From Quercus robur (lineage: Eukaryota > Streptophyta > Magnoliopsida > Fagales > Fagaceae), in NCBI RefSeq assembly GCF_932294415.1, contig NC_065536.1, positions 13,857,974-13,921,973 of the forward strand: DNA of 64,000 nucleotides, in the 5' to 3' direction. Position numbers and translations under genes: made by a program. This document shows positions 37,646 to 49,986 of the stretch, in pieces (the first letter of the stretch is position 1; the number at the start of each line of letters is the position of its first letter). The notes under the pieces were generated by a model. That model was given only the letters and a program-made list of their open reading frames with translations. It did not search any database and was not told the origin of the DNA.

Positions 37646-40600
37646 TTATTGTAGAGAATGGGTAACTGAAACTTGTATTTCTTCTAGCACTCGCCCCTTT
37701 GTTTCTGGAACTATCTTTGCAACAAATAAAACAGCTGAACCGCAAACGCCCATGTATATGAAAAAAGTTCCTGAAATAGTATATAGGCCAAAATTATTTT
37801 TTTAAGCATAAGCAAAAAGAAGAGAATGGGGCACAAAGAATACAAGAAAGAGTTACCTGCTGAGCTCCATTCCATCATAAAATTGAAACTGTATGTTACA
37901 ATCCAAGAACATGACCAGTTTGCTAAAGACACTAGGCTTATAGCTGAACCCTTTACGTTAATGGGAAATACCTGTCACACAAATCTGATCCTTCAATCTA
38001 ATTTAAAATGTAAAAACCTTCTTGTTATGAAAACTGACATTAGAATTTCATTAAAAGACTCTCTTACTGTTACTAACAAGAAAAGCTACATACCTCTGAG
38101 GCAATGAGCCATGGTATTCCGCCCATGCCTATTGAGTAAGCTACAGAATACCCCTGAGTGTGGTGTGGTGTTAAATAGTAAACATATTAGTCACTTAATT
38201 TGAACTACTACTTCCTAAGGCACAAAATTAGTGGGAATTTTTAATGAACAGCAAGTATTAAGGTCCTTTCTTCTTTTAAGAATCAAGTTATGATATAAAG
38301 GAAAAGAGGCACAGGAAATTGCATACTTTGGCATGCCAATGATTACAGCCATAGGCATACCCCAAAGGCACAAGAAATTGAAGCTATGCCAGTGATTTTG
38401 GCCATAGACAAAGTCAATAAAAGGGTTTTGAGTCTAAGAAGACTGCCGGATGTCTTGTAAGGTACTAATATTTAGGCCATAAGCGTTGAAAATAAGAACA
38501 CAGGAAACTTAAACCCCTAGAGATTTCCATATTTTAAGTGGAATTTTAAGAATGTAAGGAAATGATACAAAATCTGAGACACAGAAATTGTGTTACCACT
38601 ATGCCAATATACGCCAAAATGGGAGTGAGCTCCTTCCACTGGTGCAGGTTCTGCTCATAACAAACATACTTTTTTCAAGGATGATTCTTTTACTAACAGC
38701 AATAGAAAAGAGTTGAAAATTAAGGATATTGAAAATTTGGATTTGGGAGAAACCTGAAACAAGAATGACAAGCCTAAAAGGAAGCAACTGAAGCACATTC
38801 CAGTAGCAGATGCCTATAAGAAATCTTGACTTCATTAACAATTAATTGATGGTGTAAATTATTGTCTTAAAAATATATCCTTTGCCATCCTTACCAATAA
38901 AAGTGGTCGTCTTCCTAATTTATCCGTTAAGAGTACACTTGCAACAGTGGCTGGAATCTACAAACAAACATTTACACTTCTTAAAAATGTAACAACCAAA
39001 AGTCTTGATTCATTCTGCAGTTATAAGTGTCAAGAACCTGGATGATAGCAACTGATATAGTCCCAATACTAGTTGAAAAACCTGTCATAAGCCAGTGATC
39101 CATATCACCCTTTCTGCATGTCTTTTATGTTATCATCAACTACATACGGAAGCAATTCTAAAATCCCTTAATTTAATTACCAGCTTTGTTGAATATAGAG
39201 CTTGAATAAGAAACAATGACATTGTTCCCTCCAAATTGTACCAGTACCATCAGCCCAACTCCAACCTTGTTAACAAATTTAATTCATTATAGTAGAGAAT
39301 TTAGAGAAGCTTCGAAAAGGAAAAGGTGCAACAGCTAAATTTGTTTACAGGTTTTCAGTCTAGTTAAGCTTACAATAAGTGAATGAGCATATCTTCTTTG
39401 GAACAAGTCCATAAATCTTGCTTTTGAATGCTGTTTGAAGGCTTCTGTATACTCCTGCAAAACCAAAGTATCACATCTCATTTCTAATTGCGTACCTCAA
39501 AGTATTAAAACATAAAAAACCAAAGATTTATGTTATACTTGAGGTTGTGAATTAGCAGTTCTTTCAGAAGAATAAGAAGTTAGAATTTACTCTGATCTCA
39601 GCTGCTTCTTGAGAAATATCAGCATTCCTTCCCCTAAGGTATTGTAGAGAAGTTTCAAACTCTTTATCTTTACCTATTTTAGCCTGCAGGCAATTGTATT
39701 ATCATTTGAACATTCGAATGGATGCTCACTTTTCCTTTATTGTGTATGCTAAGGCTATCTATATATGTTACATACTTAACATAAACTACGAAAGTTTTGA
39801 GATATTCTCAAGCATCCATTTTAACAGCCATGAAAGTAAAAATAGAACAGTTAATCTTTCCCTTTTATACAATGGCACATCACAAACATAACATCTTAAC
39901 TAGGATCTTTGAATTGGACTCACTAGCCATCTTGGAGATTCTGGAATCAACAACAAGCCTAGAAGTTCTAGTATACATGGAATAGTTCCTGAAAAAATTT
40001 CAGATCAAAACAAATGAAATTGACACAGAAGTTTAATTCATTAAGATAATGAAAAGCTTAAAATAATTACCAATTAAGGCCAAGATGCGCCAAGTAATGA
40101 CATTTCCAATGAGAAACATCAGAGAAAGGCCGCAACATGCCATCAACTGTACACTCGATGAAATTACATCTCCATAAAAAATGAGTTTAGCCATTCAATC
40201 TAAACACCTAAAGTGTTACTATACCTGACTAGCATTAGAAAAACCTCCCCTCAAGTTCTTAGGGGTTATTTCTGCTATGTATACGGGAACCTGTCTTGAA
40301 AACAAGAATTTGAGTATTATTACTACCACTATTATGAGTTTCACAGATAGCTAATGAATGAAGAACTTATTATAATTACCGCAAAGCAAAGAAGCCCATT
40401 GCCAATTCCCAGAGACAGTCTTCCAAGGTCCAGCCACCAAGCATTCTATAAGATGCATTCAATTGGTTTATTAATGAGATCGTACTCAGTGCACAAAATT
40501 CTCACTTTTTTGGGGTCTAGGAGAGGTGATTGGTAGACTGCTTCTATAGGCAGATTTACTATTGAGGGGTGAAAAGAAAAAGGGGGAAACAAAAGATCCA

Positions 40601-43600
40601 ACTGACTTGCTCCATAATGATTTTAAAAGATCTTTCCATGATATGGATCTTTGTAAATATCCAAGGTATACAACCATTTTGATTTAAATGTTGGCAGAAA
40701 CTTCTATGTAAGGTTATTATAAATGTTATTGTTACTACAATGATTCCCATTTCATATTTTGAGAACAAATTAGATAATGGCCATGTAACTCAACCAAATA
40801 GACATTAGAGGTAGAGTTGTTTTCATAAATTGAAGACATACATCATTATTGAAGGGAAGGAAAGAAGGAGAAGATTGAACATTTATTTCCAAGGGAAGCA
40901 AACTCTTTATTTGAATTGAATAATTTTCTGAACTTGAATTTTTGGAATAATTCATAGCCTTTCATAAAAGGGTTATCTTTTAAAAATTAATTATTTTAAA
41001 TAACATGCCGTACTTGCACATGCCAAGTGTGCCACAAGTCACACGTGCATGTTCTAGAGCCTAGCTCTGTCAATTATTTTATTTGTAGATTTTTGTGTTG
41101 CTATATATACCCACCAAAAGCTTTGTAAACTTTCAATGTAGGACAAGCCCAAATGCACAAAACCATTTCCTTCCATACCACAATCTACAAAATATTTTTT
41201 TACCAATCCCCCACTTAGATTGTAATATTAAGTATCTATATCTATGTAAATCTAAGTCTATTATTTATTGTTGCTATGCTCCTTTTAAGCCACATAAGTG
41301 AAGCATTTCGGTCTAATTGGTTCATATCGGTCTATTTGGTCTACTTAGGTCCGTTTTGGTCCATTTGATCCACTATCGTCCATTCAGTCTATTTTTGAAC
41401 TAATTGGACATTAACGTAGTTTTTTTTTTTTTTTTTTTTGGTAGGTTGCCTTTTCAGTTTGGGCTCAAAATTCTTTTTGCTCCTTAATTTTTGAGTTGAA
41501 AAATATGAAATTTTATCCTTTTTGGACTATACTCTCTATTTTTTTTGGGTAAAAAATACAAACAAAATAGTCATTTAAATTAAGATATGAGCCATAAAAA
41601 GCAATAAAAATGATAAATATTTGAAAGATTATCTTAAAATAAAGGTTTCAATACTTGAAAAGAAAAATAAAGCTATACAATTCTAAACTTATATAATAAT
41701 TAAAACTTAATGTAATATTTTACATGTGTTCCATAAAATGAGGGTGTAAATTTTATTTTTAATATTCTTGGATGTGTTCAAATTAGTTAAACAATTATAG
41801 TATATTTAAAAAATGTTCTTTTTGATAACATCTTCTCCATTTATATAAAAAAAGATTATAATTATGTATTTAAAAAAAAAAAAGCAAAATACATTATATG
41901 TTCCATTAAATAAAACTTATAAAAATAGAAAATATTTTTAAAAAGCACATACACTATTTAAATTACAAAATTTTCACGCATTGCATGATGTGTTCTAGAG
42001 ACATATGTTCATAGATTCCCTCAATTATTTGATTTGTTTAAGTTTGTGTTACTTTATATACCTGCCATAAACACTGTAAAATTCTAATGTGGGACAACCG
42101 GACAAACCTATTAGAGGAAACCCACTTTTTTAGTTTCTTCCTTCAAAATATCTATCTACAATTAATATATATTTTTAACCCGAAAAAAAAAAAGTTGGAC
42201 CTCATCTTATTCAAATTTATTTTCATAAATTCAAGACGTGCATGCAACATCTTTGAGGGGAAGAAAAGGAGTAAGACACACCTTTGCGAATGCTATAGCA
42301 AGCCACCCTGCAATGCTGAATATCTCAGAGATCCATAATGTCTGCATTACAACATCAAGAGTAAGATTCATGAAAATTTTGAGAAAGCAGTAAATCTTTT
42401 TTGTTATGAAAAGCAGTCTGACTGCTTAAAGATACACACACACATGTATATATAAAAAGGGGTGACCAAAGAATCTTACACCCCTCCTTCCAATAACATC
42501 AGCTAATTTTCCATTAACAAATGAACCTGCTATTCCTCCTGCCGTTGCCATTGCACCGAAAACTGAATACTGCACAGTGAGTTTGGAGTGAAGGCAAGAA
42601 TGTAATTGAATGAAAACACAGAAAAATGTGAAATAAATATTACAGTACATTGGAAAAATCAAGATTACAAGTTGTAAATTAAAACAAGATAGATGACATA
42701 CTTGTGCTCTGGCAGTTGGGACTTTTAGGTAAGCCCAAACATGGGCCCATATAGGCAGCCCATTGACTTCAAAACCCTTCCCTGAGGGATTTTTAGTGCA
42801 ACAATTCTAGATCTACAGCTTTTTTTTGTCAATTGTTAGTGATTGTATATCACTTTTATATAGACTTACTATTTTTTGTCTACCACTTATAATGTATCAC
42901 GTCATAGTTGTGAAAAAGTTGTGGTCCTAGATTTTGTTTTTATTTTATTTTTTATTTTTTTATTTTTAAATGTGGCCTATTTAAGCTAATAGTTCTAAAC
43001 AAGGATATGGAGTTGGAAATATTTCTTTAGAAAGGTTGACCTTTGAAAGTAAAATGAAATTGTCTAAAAGTCAAGTCACAAATATATATATAGACACATA
43101 TATACACACACTCGTACATGGTTATAAAAACTAATCATATTAAACACATATTTCAAAAAGTGTATTGTTGGAACTAGGTTGACAAAAAATAAAACTCCTT
43201 ATAACATTTCTTTAGCCACATGCCTTAAATCTTCATTTCTCATATAATCGACATGGATTGAGACTTGGTGCAATACCGTTAACTTTTTTCTTATGTTATT
43301 AGATTCAATTGCACCTAGTACAATTTTCGGATCTCAAATTCTAATGGGTACAACATCTTTAGTATTGCATTTCGAATGCTAGATGACAACATTGCTATAG
43401 GATGTGACAATATGCCCTTTAGGATGAGATCCTCTCTCAATATTGAATCCTCTAATTTCATCCAATTTTTATTTAATGTGACATTTTAAAATTAAATAAA
43501 TAACACCTGTCATCCAGTTAAAAGTGGGAGAGAATTGAAGGATTCAATTAGAGGAAATCTTTTTCCACCCTTATAATCTTTTTCTTTATACATTTGGTTG

Positions 43601-45754
43601 AGTGGATTTTAGGAAATATGAAAAAAAGTAGAAAGAAAAGTGGAGAAAAAATGATAATTTTTTGTATTTGGTTAGGAGAGAAAACTGGTGGGGCCTAAGA
43701 GTTTTCTCTCCAGACCCACCAACAAATAATTTCCCCAAAATGGAGATAAAATGAGAGACTATCATTTTCGACAAATTTGTCCCCACATTGCCTTGTCTGT
43801 TTTGATTTCTTCTTCTTTTTTTCTTCGTCTGCTTTTATTTCGTCCCCATGCTTTTTTCCGTTTCATTTTTTTCTTCTCTTCTCTTTCCTTTTTTTTTTTT
43901 TTTTTTTCCTTTTTTCAATATATGTTTTGGGTTTATTTATTTATATTTTTTTTATCCTTTTATTTTTCCTCATTTGTTTGTTTGTTTTTTCCCTCACTTT
44001 CTTGTACTTTAAAAAAGAAGAAGAAGAAGAAGAAGAAGAAGAATTGCCATCAATACACAATTTTTTAATAAAAAAATAATATGTTTTTTTTTTTTTTTTA
44101 AATTTATCTAATAGGGTTATTTGAGTAAATTTTACAAACTCTATGTTCTATCTTTCCAATTTTTTCTCAACCAATTTTTTTTTCTTATCCTTCCACTTTT
44201 CCACACATCCAACTAAACACAAAATTAAATCTTTTCTATTTTTCCACTTTTTCATCTTCTCAATTAAACAGAACCTTATTGTGTTAAAATTTTAATAATA
44301 AGTAATAACTTATCATGAGTCATAGTGTTGGTACCTAAAACTTTATTTACATATGTAAATTCCTTGACTCCACATATGGACTATTGCTTTGAATGGGCCC
44401 TCTTTTTTTTGGGTCATTTTCTACTTATATTAGGCCCACAGTTAGGGTTTCCAAAAGCTATACAAGTCGGATTTGAATCTTTTTTGAATCTTGTGCCAAT
44501 AAATAATCTTAATTAGACCATCATTCAAATAAAAAAATAAATTATTTTTTAGAATCAAATGAATAAATAGTTAGTGCACAGTTGTAAATAATTAATATAG
44601 GAATTTATTCCATTATTATATGTTATTAATTAATATTTTGACATAAATGTTAAACTTTGTTAAAACGTGAGTTTATAGGTTAAATATTAAATAAAATTTA
44701 GTTAACACAAAATTTGGTGTAAGTATTAAGAAGAATAAGAATTTATGATCTAATGGTAGAATAGTTAAAATGTTAATAAAATAAAAAAGTATTGAATATT
44801 ATAACATGAACAAAATATCAGACCATGGGCAACTTTTCCTGTTTGTATGTGTGTCTATATATATATATATATATATCACTTGTTTATATTACAAAAAATA
44901 AAACTTATATTGATACTTACAGCTGCAATAGAGAGACCCAAGTCTTCCATAATTCCAGATTCAGCTGGTGATGAATATGCTGACTGCAAAGCAATTAACT
45001 TCTTCAGACAAAGTTCAGCGAAATCATTCTCCTCCATGGAATGAGCTGCTTCTAAAAATATAAATATATTTTTAGAAAAACCCTTTTTACTTTATTAATA
45101 TTATTATTATTTTGATCGAATCCCACTTTATTTTAATTTTTAATATTATAAAGGCATCTATATTATAGTCTTAAACATGTTTGATTGGTAGGAAACTCAC
45201 CAGAGAACAAACAAATAAAATGAAAAAAAAGTAACCAAGAAAAGAAAACATTGAAGTTTTTTTTTTTTTTTTTTTACAGTGGTAAGGTCACATTATTTTT
45301 CTTTTTTTGAAAAAAAAAAATTTAATTTACTATATTGGATAAATGATACTGAAAAATTCAACATTATTCATAATAATAATAATTTTTTAAAATTTGATAT
45401 TACTAAAAAAAAAAAAAAATGAAACAAAGAGATAGAGTCGGAAGTCTAAAACATAATGAGAGACAACTTGATTACTTACGAAAAAAGGAGGCAGTTTCTT
45501 TTTCATTTTTTTTTGGGGAAGAAAACGTTAATTATAAGAAGACCAAATGAAATGAGACAAATCAATCATTGTTCCAAATGCCATGATAATCTAGTTGTAC
45601 TTACAGAACACCCCACAGTTATTGAGCCACAGTAGGCGACCATGCAGCTGAGTATAACAATAGGTGTGGCTTTGGAATCACTCTCTGATACGTCCCTGCA
45701 ATTCACTCTAGGCTTTGTTGTTAAAAGTCCATCTTCCAGGTTTTCTGTATCCAT
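37646..45754 (-). CDS. ERD6-like (ESL) monosaccharide transporter E, 471 aa
   Basis: Exons: 45605-45754, 44921-44983, 42480-42569, 42282-42341, 40380-40445, 40225-40290, 40071-40146, 39924-39988, 39591-39683, 39374-39454, 39181-39265, 39038-39081, 38895-38957, 38754-38813, 38597-38650, 38094-38153, 37857-37971, 37646-37770; sum 1416 bases, no stop, all GT-AG. Start [11 protein letters not shown]: upstream Met codons in frame lie before the TATA box and are rejected. Motifs: [21 protein letters not shown] (first Gln replaced by Val as in D), [20 protein letters not shown], ending VTHSLQ. Oddities: the Gly of GYSSPAESG in helix 1 is Ala ([10 protein letters not shown]), and exon 3 reads [12 protein letters not shown] where sisters have [12 protein letters not shown]. 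Intron 2 is swollen by a foldback element and intron 4 by repeats and a Helitron-like piece. It appears functional, with more drift than D. Confidence 0.9.
41047..42160. repeat. Pair of direct repeats in intron 4 of gene E
   Basis: About 41047-41225 and 41987-42160 match (TTCTAGAG, then CAATTATTT, GTGTTRCT, TATATACC, GTRGGACAA in the same order). The segments 40831-40875 and 42228-42280 to either side also match each other, and gene D has a single copy at 31340-31390. The intron of E therefore seems to have gained a duplication around the inserted sequence. Class of the repeat is not known. Confidence 0.6.
41234..41996 (+). mobile_element. Helitron-like element in intron 4 of gene E
   Basis: Starts A|TCTATATCTATG and shares the first 70 bases with the Helitron at 48873 and the fragment at 27355 (TTATTGTTGCTATGCTC, then GCCACAT). 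A possible end is CACGCATTGCATG followed by GTGTTCTAG at 41974-41996, but the next base is A, not the T expected, and that CTAG also belongs to a direct repeat. The right border is therefore doubtful. Confidence 0.45.
43590..44276. mobile_element. Foldback or MITE-like element in intron 2 of gene E
   Basis: The left end CATTTGGTTGAGTGGAT and the right end, which contains ATCCAACTAAACAC and CTCAATTAAACAGAACC, are imperfect inverted repeats; the pyrimidine-rich right arm answers the purine-rich left arm. The centre is T-rich with a (GAA)n run at about 44017-44041. The two open frames at 43751-44079 are translations of this low-complexity DNA. Gene D lacks it. Confidence 0.45.
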
Positions 45755-45812
45755 ATTTTCTTGGAAGTGCAAGAAGAGAATGAATTTTCTTGGAAGTGCA
45801 AGAAGAGAATGA
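45755..45812. repeat. Perfect 29-bp tandem duplication in the leader of gene E
   Basis: 45755-45783 and 45784-45812 are identical, unit ATTTTCTTGGAAGTGCAAGA plus AGAGAATGA. The unit touches the start codon on its left, so the leader of E has grown by 29 bases. Gene D has a single related unit. Confidence 0.95.
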
Positions 45813-45816
45813 GTCA

Positions 45817-45827
45817 AAATATATAGA
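45817..45827 (-). promoter_or_regulatory. TATA box of gene E
   Basis: CTATATATTTT on the coding strand, 63 bases before the start codon, just beyond the duplicated leader unit. The equivalent site in D is 70 bases before its start. Confidence 0.65.
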
Positions 45828-46619
45828 CAAAGTCTTTTATGAGAGAGAGAGAGAGAGTTGGTGCCTTTATGTGTATCCATTTGATATAAAGTTTGATAAA
45901 ATTATAATCTATTGCGCTTGTTCAAGATAATTTCTTTTTATTATTACTAAAATATCAATCAGCTTTTAGTGTAAATTTTTATTATTAATTGAGCTAAATA
46001 AATCCTACAATGTGTATTTGTTTGAAACTATTATTTACGTGTATGGATAACATTATCTCTAAATTAATAGATATTATTTTACAGAAATTAACATTTTAGT
46101 TTTCACAAATTTAAAGTTGTGCATGATACATCTAAAATTACTTAGCATAAAGTATACTCCTAATTTGGTAGAATATGAGTATTTGAGATTTCAAACGATG
46201 TGACACCACAACGGAAAAAAGAAAAAACGATGTGACTACATAATTAAACCTTTTAAATTTGACTTTTAGCAAATAGAAAAACTTTAAAATTTGTCCAAAC
46301 TCTGACTTTCATCTTAATCATAAACTTATATATTATTATTATTATTTTCTATTTCAAAGCAAAAAAGAGGAATCCTATTATTGCTTTGTAAAACACTAGT
46401 ACTTTTACTTTATTCTGACTAGTTATTAGAAAGAGGGGACTGTGTATGTTGCTCGACGGCTAGTCGGTTGCTCAAAAATATAGTAAAATGACAAATAAGA
46501 AGAAGAAGAAAAAAAAAAGGCATACATGGGCACACTCCTTAATGATTTCCTATGTTTTGATATATTTTAACTAATGTTTTACCTTGATATAGTTTATCCC
46601 TAATTTGTGTATAATATCT

Positions 46620-46663
<44 letters not shown>

Positions 46664-47317
46664 CTAGACCACATCTCTTTTTTCTTTTTCTTAATTTCAA
46701 GACTAGATCATTTTGGCATATGATAAAATTAGATATCTCATTTGATACCATATACTTCTAAGTTTTCAAAAGTGAGGGTTTATTTGGTTAAGCGTATTAT
46801 TATTATTTTTATTTGGTTAGGCATAGTTTTTGAAAGACTCACTTTTTTTTTTCTTTTTCTTTTACAACTATACTCATAGATAGCTTATTTTTTAAACAAG
46901 ATAAATCAATAAATAAACTCATCTATCCCTTGTAGTCCTGTTGGGGTACAACGAGTCAATATGGGTTGTTGAAAATTGAAAACGTTTGTTACGTTTCATT
47001 TGGTAAGACAACGAGAGGGCGGTGGTAGCTTTTGGAGGCCCTTGACAAAATGTGGTTAGCTTTTGGAAGAAGAAATGGGTTATGCGTGATAGTCTTCCAA
47101 AACCATTGAGAGAAGATATTGAAATCTATTGGTTAGGGATGCATGAGTCGAAGAAAAAAAAGAAGTCGTACCATGTGCTCAAATTTCCCATTTTTATGAA
47201 ATCTAAGAGAAGTCATGCACGTGTGAAAGACAAGGAAAAAAAAAAAAAAAAAAAAAACGTTGAGGAATTGGGTCAAATTTTGTTGGTCTAAATAGTGTCC
47301 TTAATCCTTATATGTTG
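45828..47317. other. Upstream region of gene E
   Basis: Holds a GA tract (about 45841-45857), a run of 42 T (46622-46663), and at 46935-47045 the block shared with 36700-36860 upstream of D. A 24-base A run lies at about 47236. No gene was recognised; the frame at 47052-47291 includes lysine runs from A tracts. Confidence 0.5.
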
Positions 47318-47506
47318 TAGGACAAAACTTAGGTATAATTCTTTAGATTGCATTGACTAATATAACACAAAATATGTGTTATAATCTCTCATGGTTAATT
47401 AAATTTACTTTGTGGCTTGCTAGTCAATGCAGTCACGTGGTTAAATCTAATTGAAATATTTAAGGTATAATATCCATTGAATTAATTGTACATAAGTTTT
47501 GTCCTA
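47318..47506. mobile_element. MITE-like element, 189 bp
   Basis: The ends TAGGACAAAACTTAGGTAYAATT and its reverse complement at 47484-47506 form imperfect inverted repeats of about 22 bases. The interior also folds back (ATTGCATTGACTA against TAGTCAATGCAGT). No coding capacity. A target duplication was not clear, so the superfamily is left open. Confidence 0.65.
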
Positions 47507-48872
47507 TGCTATATTATATCCCTTGCACCCTGCCCATGTTATGTATAATAGTGTTGGCAAATCCATGACAATAAAAGTCTTGATTGAATTATAATGTTTT
47601 ATTTCAAGTTCAAGACTAAGTCGTCCAAGATTTATCTCAAATTAAAGGAAGTGATAGATTTCTTGACTATATCTTGATCGATCGAGAATTAAGAATCTTT
47701 ATTCTCATTAGGCTCATTAAGTTGGTTGTTTAAGTTTTTGGAGAACTTGTGTTGTACGACATAAAAAGAAGCCCCAAGCCTCTATATTCACTACAACTGA
47801 GAGTTCAACAAGGGAGAAGAATTTTCAAGGCGGTCTTTGAAGTGATCACGAATGTCATTCATGCAAGAAATTCTAAATTAGATGAGTCTAAGTAGATTGG
47901 AGCAACGTAGGGTCACATCTCTAAATACTACTGGAGGTAGTAATTAGAAAAAAGAAATGATAAATATATATATATATATATATATTAATTTTATAAACTT
48001 CAATTCTAATAATAGAATTTTCTTTAGAATTAGTGATAACACTCACAGTGTTTTTTTTTTTTCTTTCCCTCGGATTTATCCATTGATTTTTCGCTTTGTC
48101 AACAAATCTAGAGTGGGGACGAAAAAGAGGTAAAGTGAGAAATGAAGGAAGGACATGGGGTATTCCTAACATCATGATTCCACACGTGTCAAATGGACTG
48201 TTGCCAATTTGTGCCTTAAGCACCACAGGTTCACTGATAGTTGAACAGCCAATTGCCCCCATTGCAATCTTTTTTTACAGAAATCGAAATAAAATTTTGT
48301 AGGGTTGTAAAATAAAAGTGTAATTCTAGTTCCATATAAAATATTATAATTTTTGTTATAATAATCTTACGTGGTAGACTGTAATTAGTTATATGTACAG
48401 TTTGCCATGTGAATTTTTAAGTAGTAGAATTTTTGACAATAAAAAGAAGCATAATGGACTCACCGAGTTGCTATATAGTACATGTGAGTTCCCTAACTTC
48501 ACCAACGAAGCCAGAAGTTCTAGTTGGTTTATTAGTTTTCGCTTTCAATTCCTCAACTGACAAAGTGAAAGCTAAGGGCAGTTAATAGGGTTGACTCTCT
48601 CAAGCCAAGCAGTAGGCCCTAAGGGTCCACGACCCCTCTGGTAGGCCCAAGAAAGGAGACTCTAGCCTAGCAGAGTGAAACCTTTCAAACGATCTTGTCA
48701 ACATTAGTTCTATCCAAGCAAAATTAGTTGGCGACAAAGAAAATCAGTATAAATGGCGTGTTTGAGACGAAAGATTTCGTTGGATGTTCAATTGGTCACT
48801 CCCATATTTATTGTCACATTTGTACCAAACTTTGATTTGCATATGCAATACTGCATGGTCTTAAATTATTAA
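47507..48872. other. Spacer upstream of the second Helitron, no gene seen
   Basis: No gene or complete element was recognised. A 113-residue minus-strand frame at 47921-48262 starts MGAIGCSTISEPVVLKAQIG but shows no known motif and ends in A/T-tract translation. An (AT)n tract lies at about 47965-47985. Confidence 0.4.
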
Positions 48873-49935
48873 TCTATATCTATATAAAGTTAAAACGTAG
48901 TATTTAATGTTGCTATGCTCACGTTGAGCTATGTCAGCAGCCATGTCATTTCCATCAATTTTTTTTGTATTTTTCCTACAAATTAAAAAAAAAAAATTAT
49001 ACCTTTTAAAATACTAATAATCTCCACCATAAATTTAAAATAGTTTTGATACATTTTAAAATACTAATAATCTCCACCATAAAGCCCCATTTTTACCATA
49101 AAGCCCACTTCTTATACACTTAATTCCACCATAAAGCCCAAACCTAAAGCCTTTTCAACTTAGACCTTTTGTGAAACCTTTCTGAAACACGGTTACAAAA
49201 TTTTTCACGCAAAACCCTTTCCTTCCCCTTCCCCACGTTTTCTTTCTCCATGTTTTTTTCCTCCCCACGTTTTTGTTCTAAGGTTTCACATTTACTGCAC
49301 GGTTTCAGATTCCTTCCCTTTCCCCTTCCCCACGTTTCTATTAAACCACTTCTTTCTTCTCTCTGTAAGTTATTCTCCCTCTTTCCTTTGCTCTCTTTAC
49401 TCTATTTACTACAACAACTTTGAGACAATTTTTCCATACAAGTTATTTGCAAGCAAAGCCCCTAAAGCTAGAATTTGCAAGTAAAACACCCTATCTTCAT
49501 CTTGCGTTTTTCAGTTCATAGCCTATCATTAATATTGGGCTAGAATTTGTTGGTTTAGGCTTGGTTACATTTACATTTGTTAATCTTTTTCTCATGAGAT
49601 GATAGGATACGAAAATGGGGTTATGTGCCTCTTGCAATATTTAAGCATGTGTTGGAGGTTGTGTTTTATATAATTGCATGTTTTTGGTACATGATTTTTG
49701 TTCATATTCATTGTAGCATAATAGTCTCCTACTTTTTCCCCTGTCCAATCTATAATTCCTTGAGTTATTGTTTTTTTTGGTGAATAAATATCTTTGAAAT
49801 TATTAGATCCTTCGCATGTGGTCTTCTAGGGTAAATATGAAGGTGAATTTTAATGATTCAAACAAATTTATTGACTTAACTATTCAATTAATAAGTTAGA
49901 TTTTATTTCTTTTTGTTGTCTTATGCTTCTTCTCC

Positions 49936-49986
<51 letters not shown>

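Noticed and set aside
41974-41996. Firm 3' Helitron end at CACGCATTGCATG...CTAG
   Set aside because: The base after CTAG is A instead of T, and the CTAG is part of a direct repeat, so the border is kept as doubtful.
43751-44079. Two overlapping frames of 105 and 100 codons, rich in Phe and Ser
   Set aside because: They translate a T-rich, low-complexity stretch inside a foldback element in an intron of E.
47921-48262. 113-codon minus frame starting MGAIGCSTISEPVVLK
   Set aside because: No known motif, and it ends in translation of A/T tracts and a TA repeat. A search could revive it.
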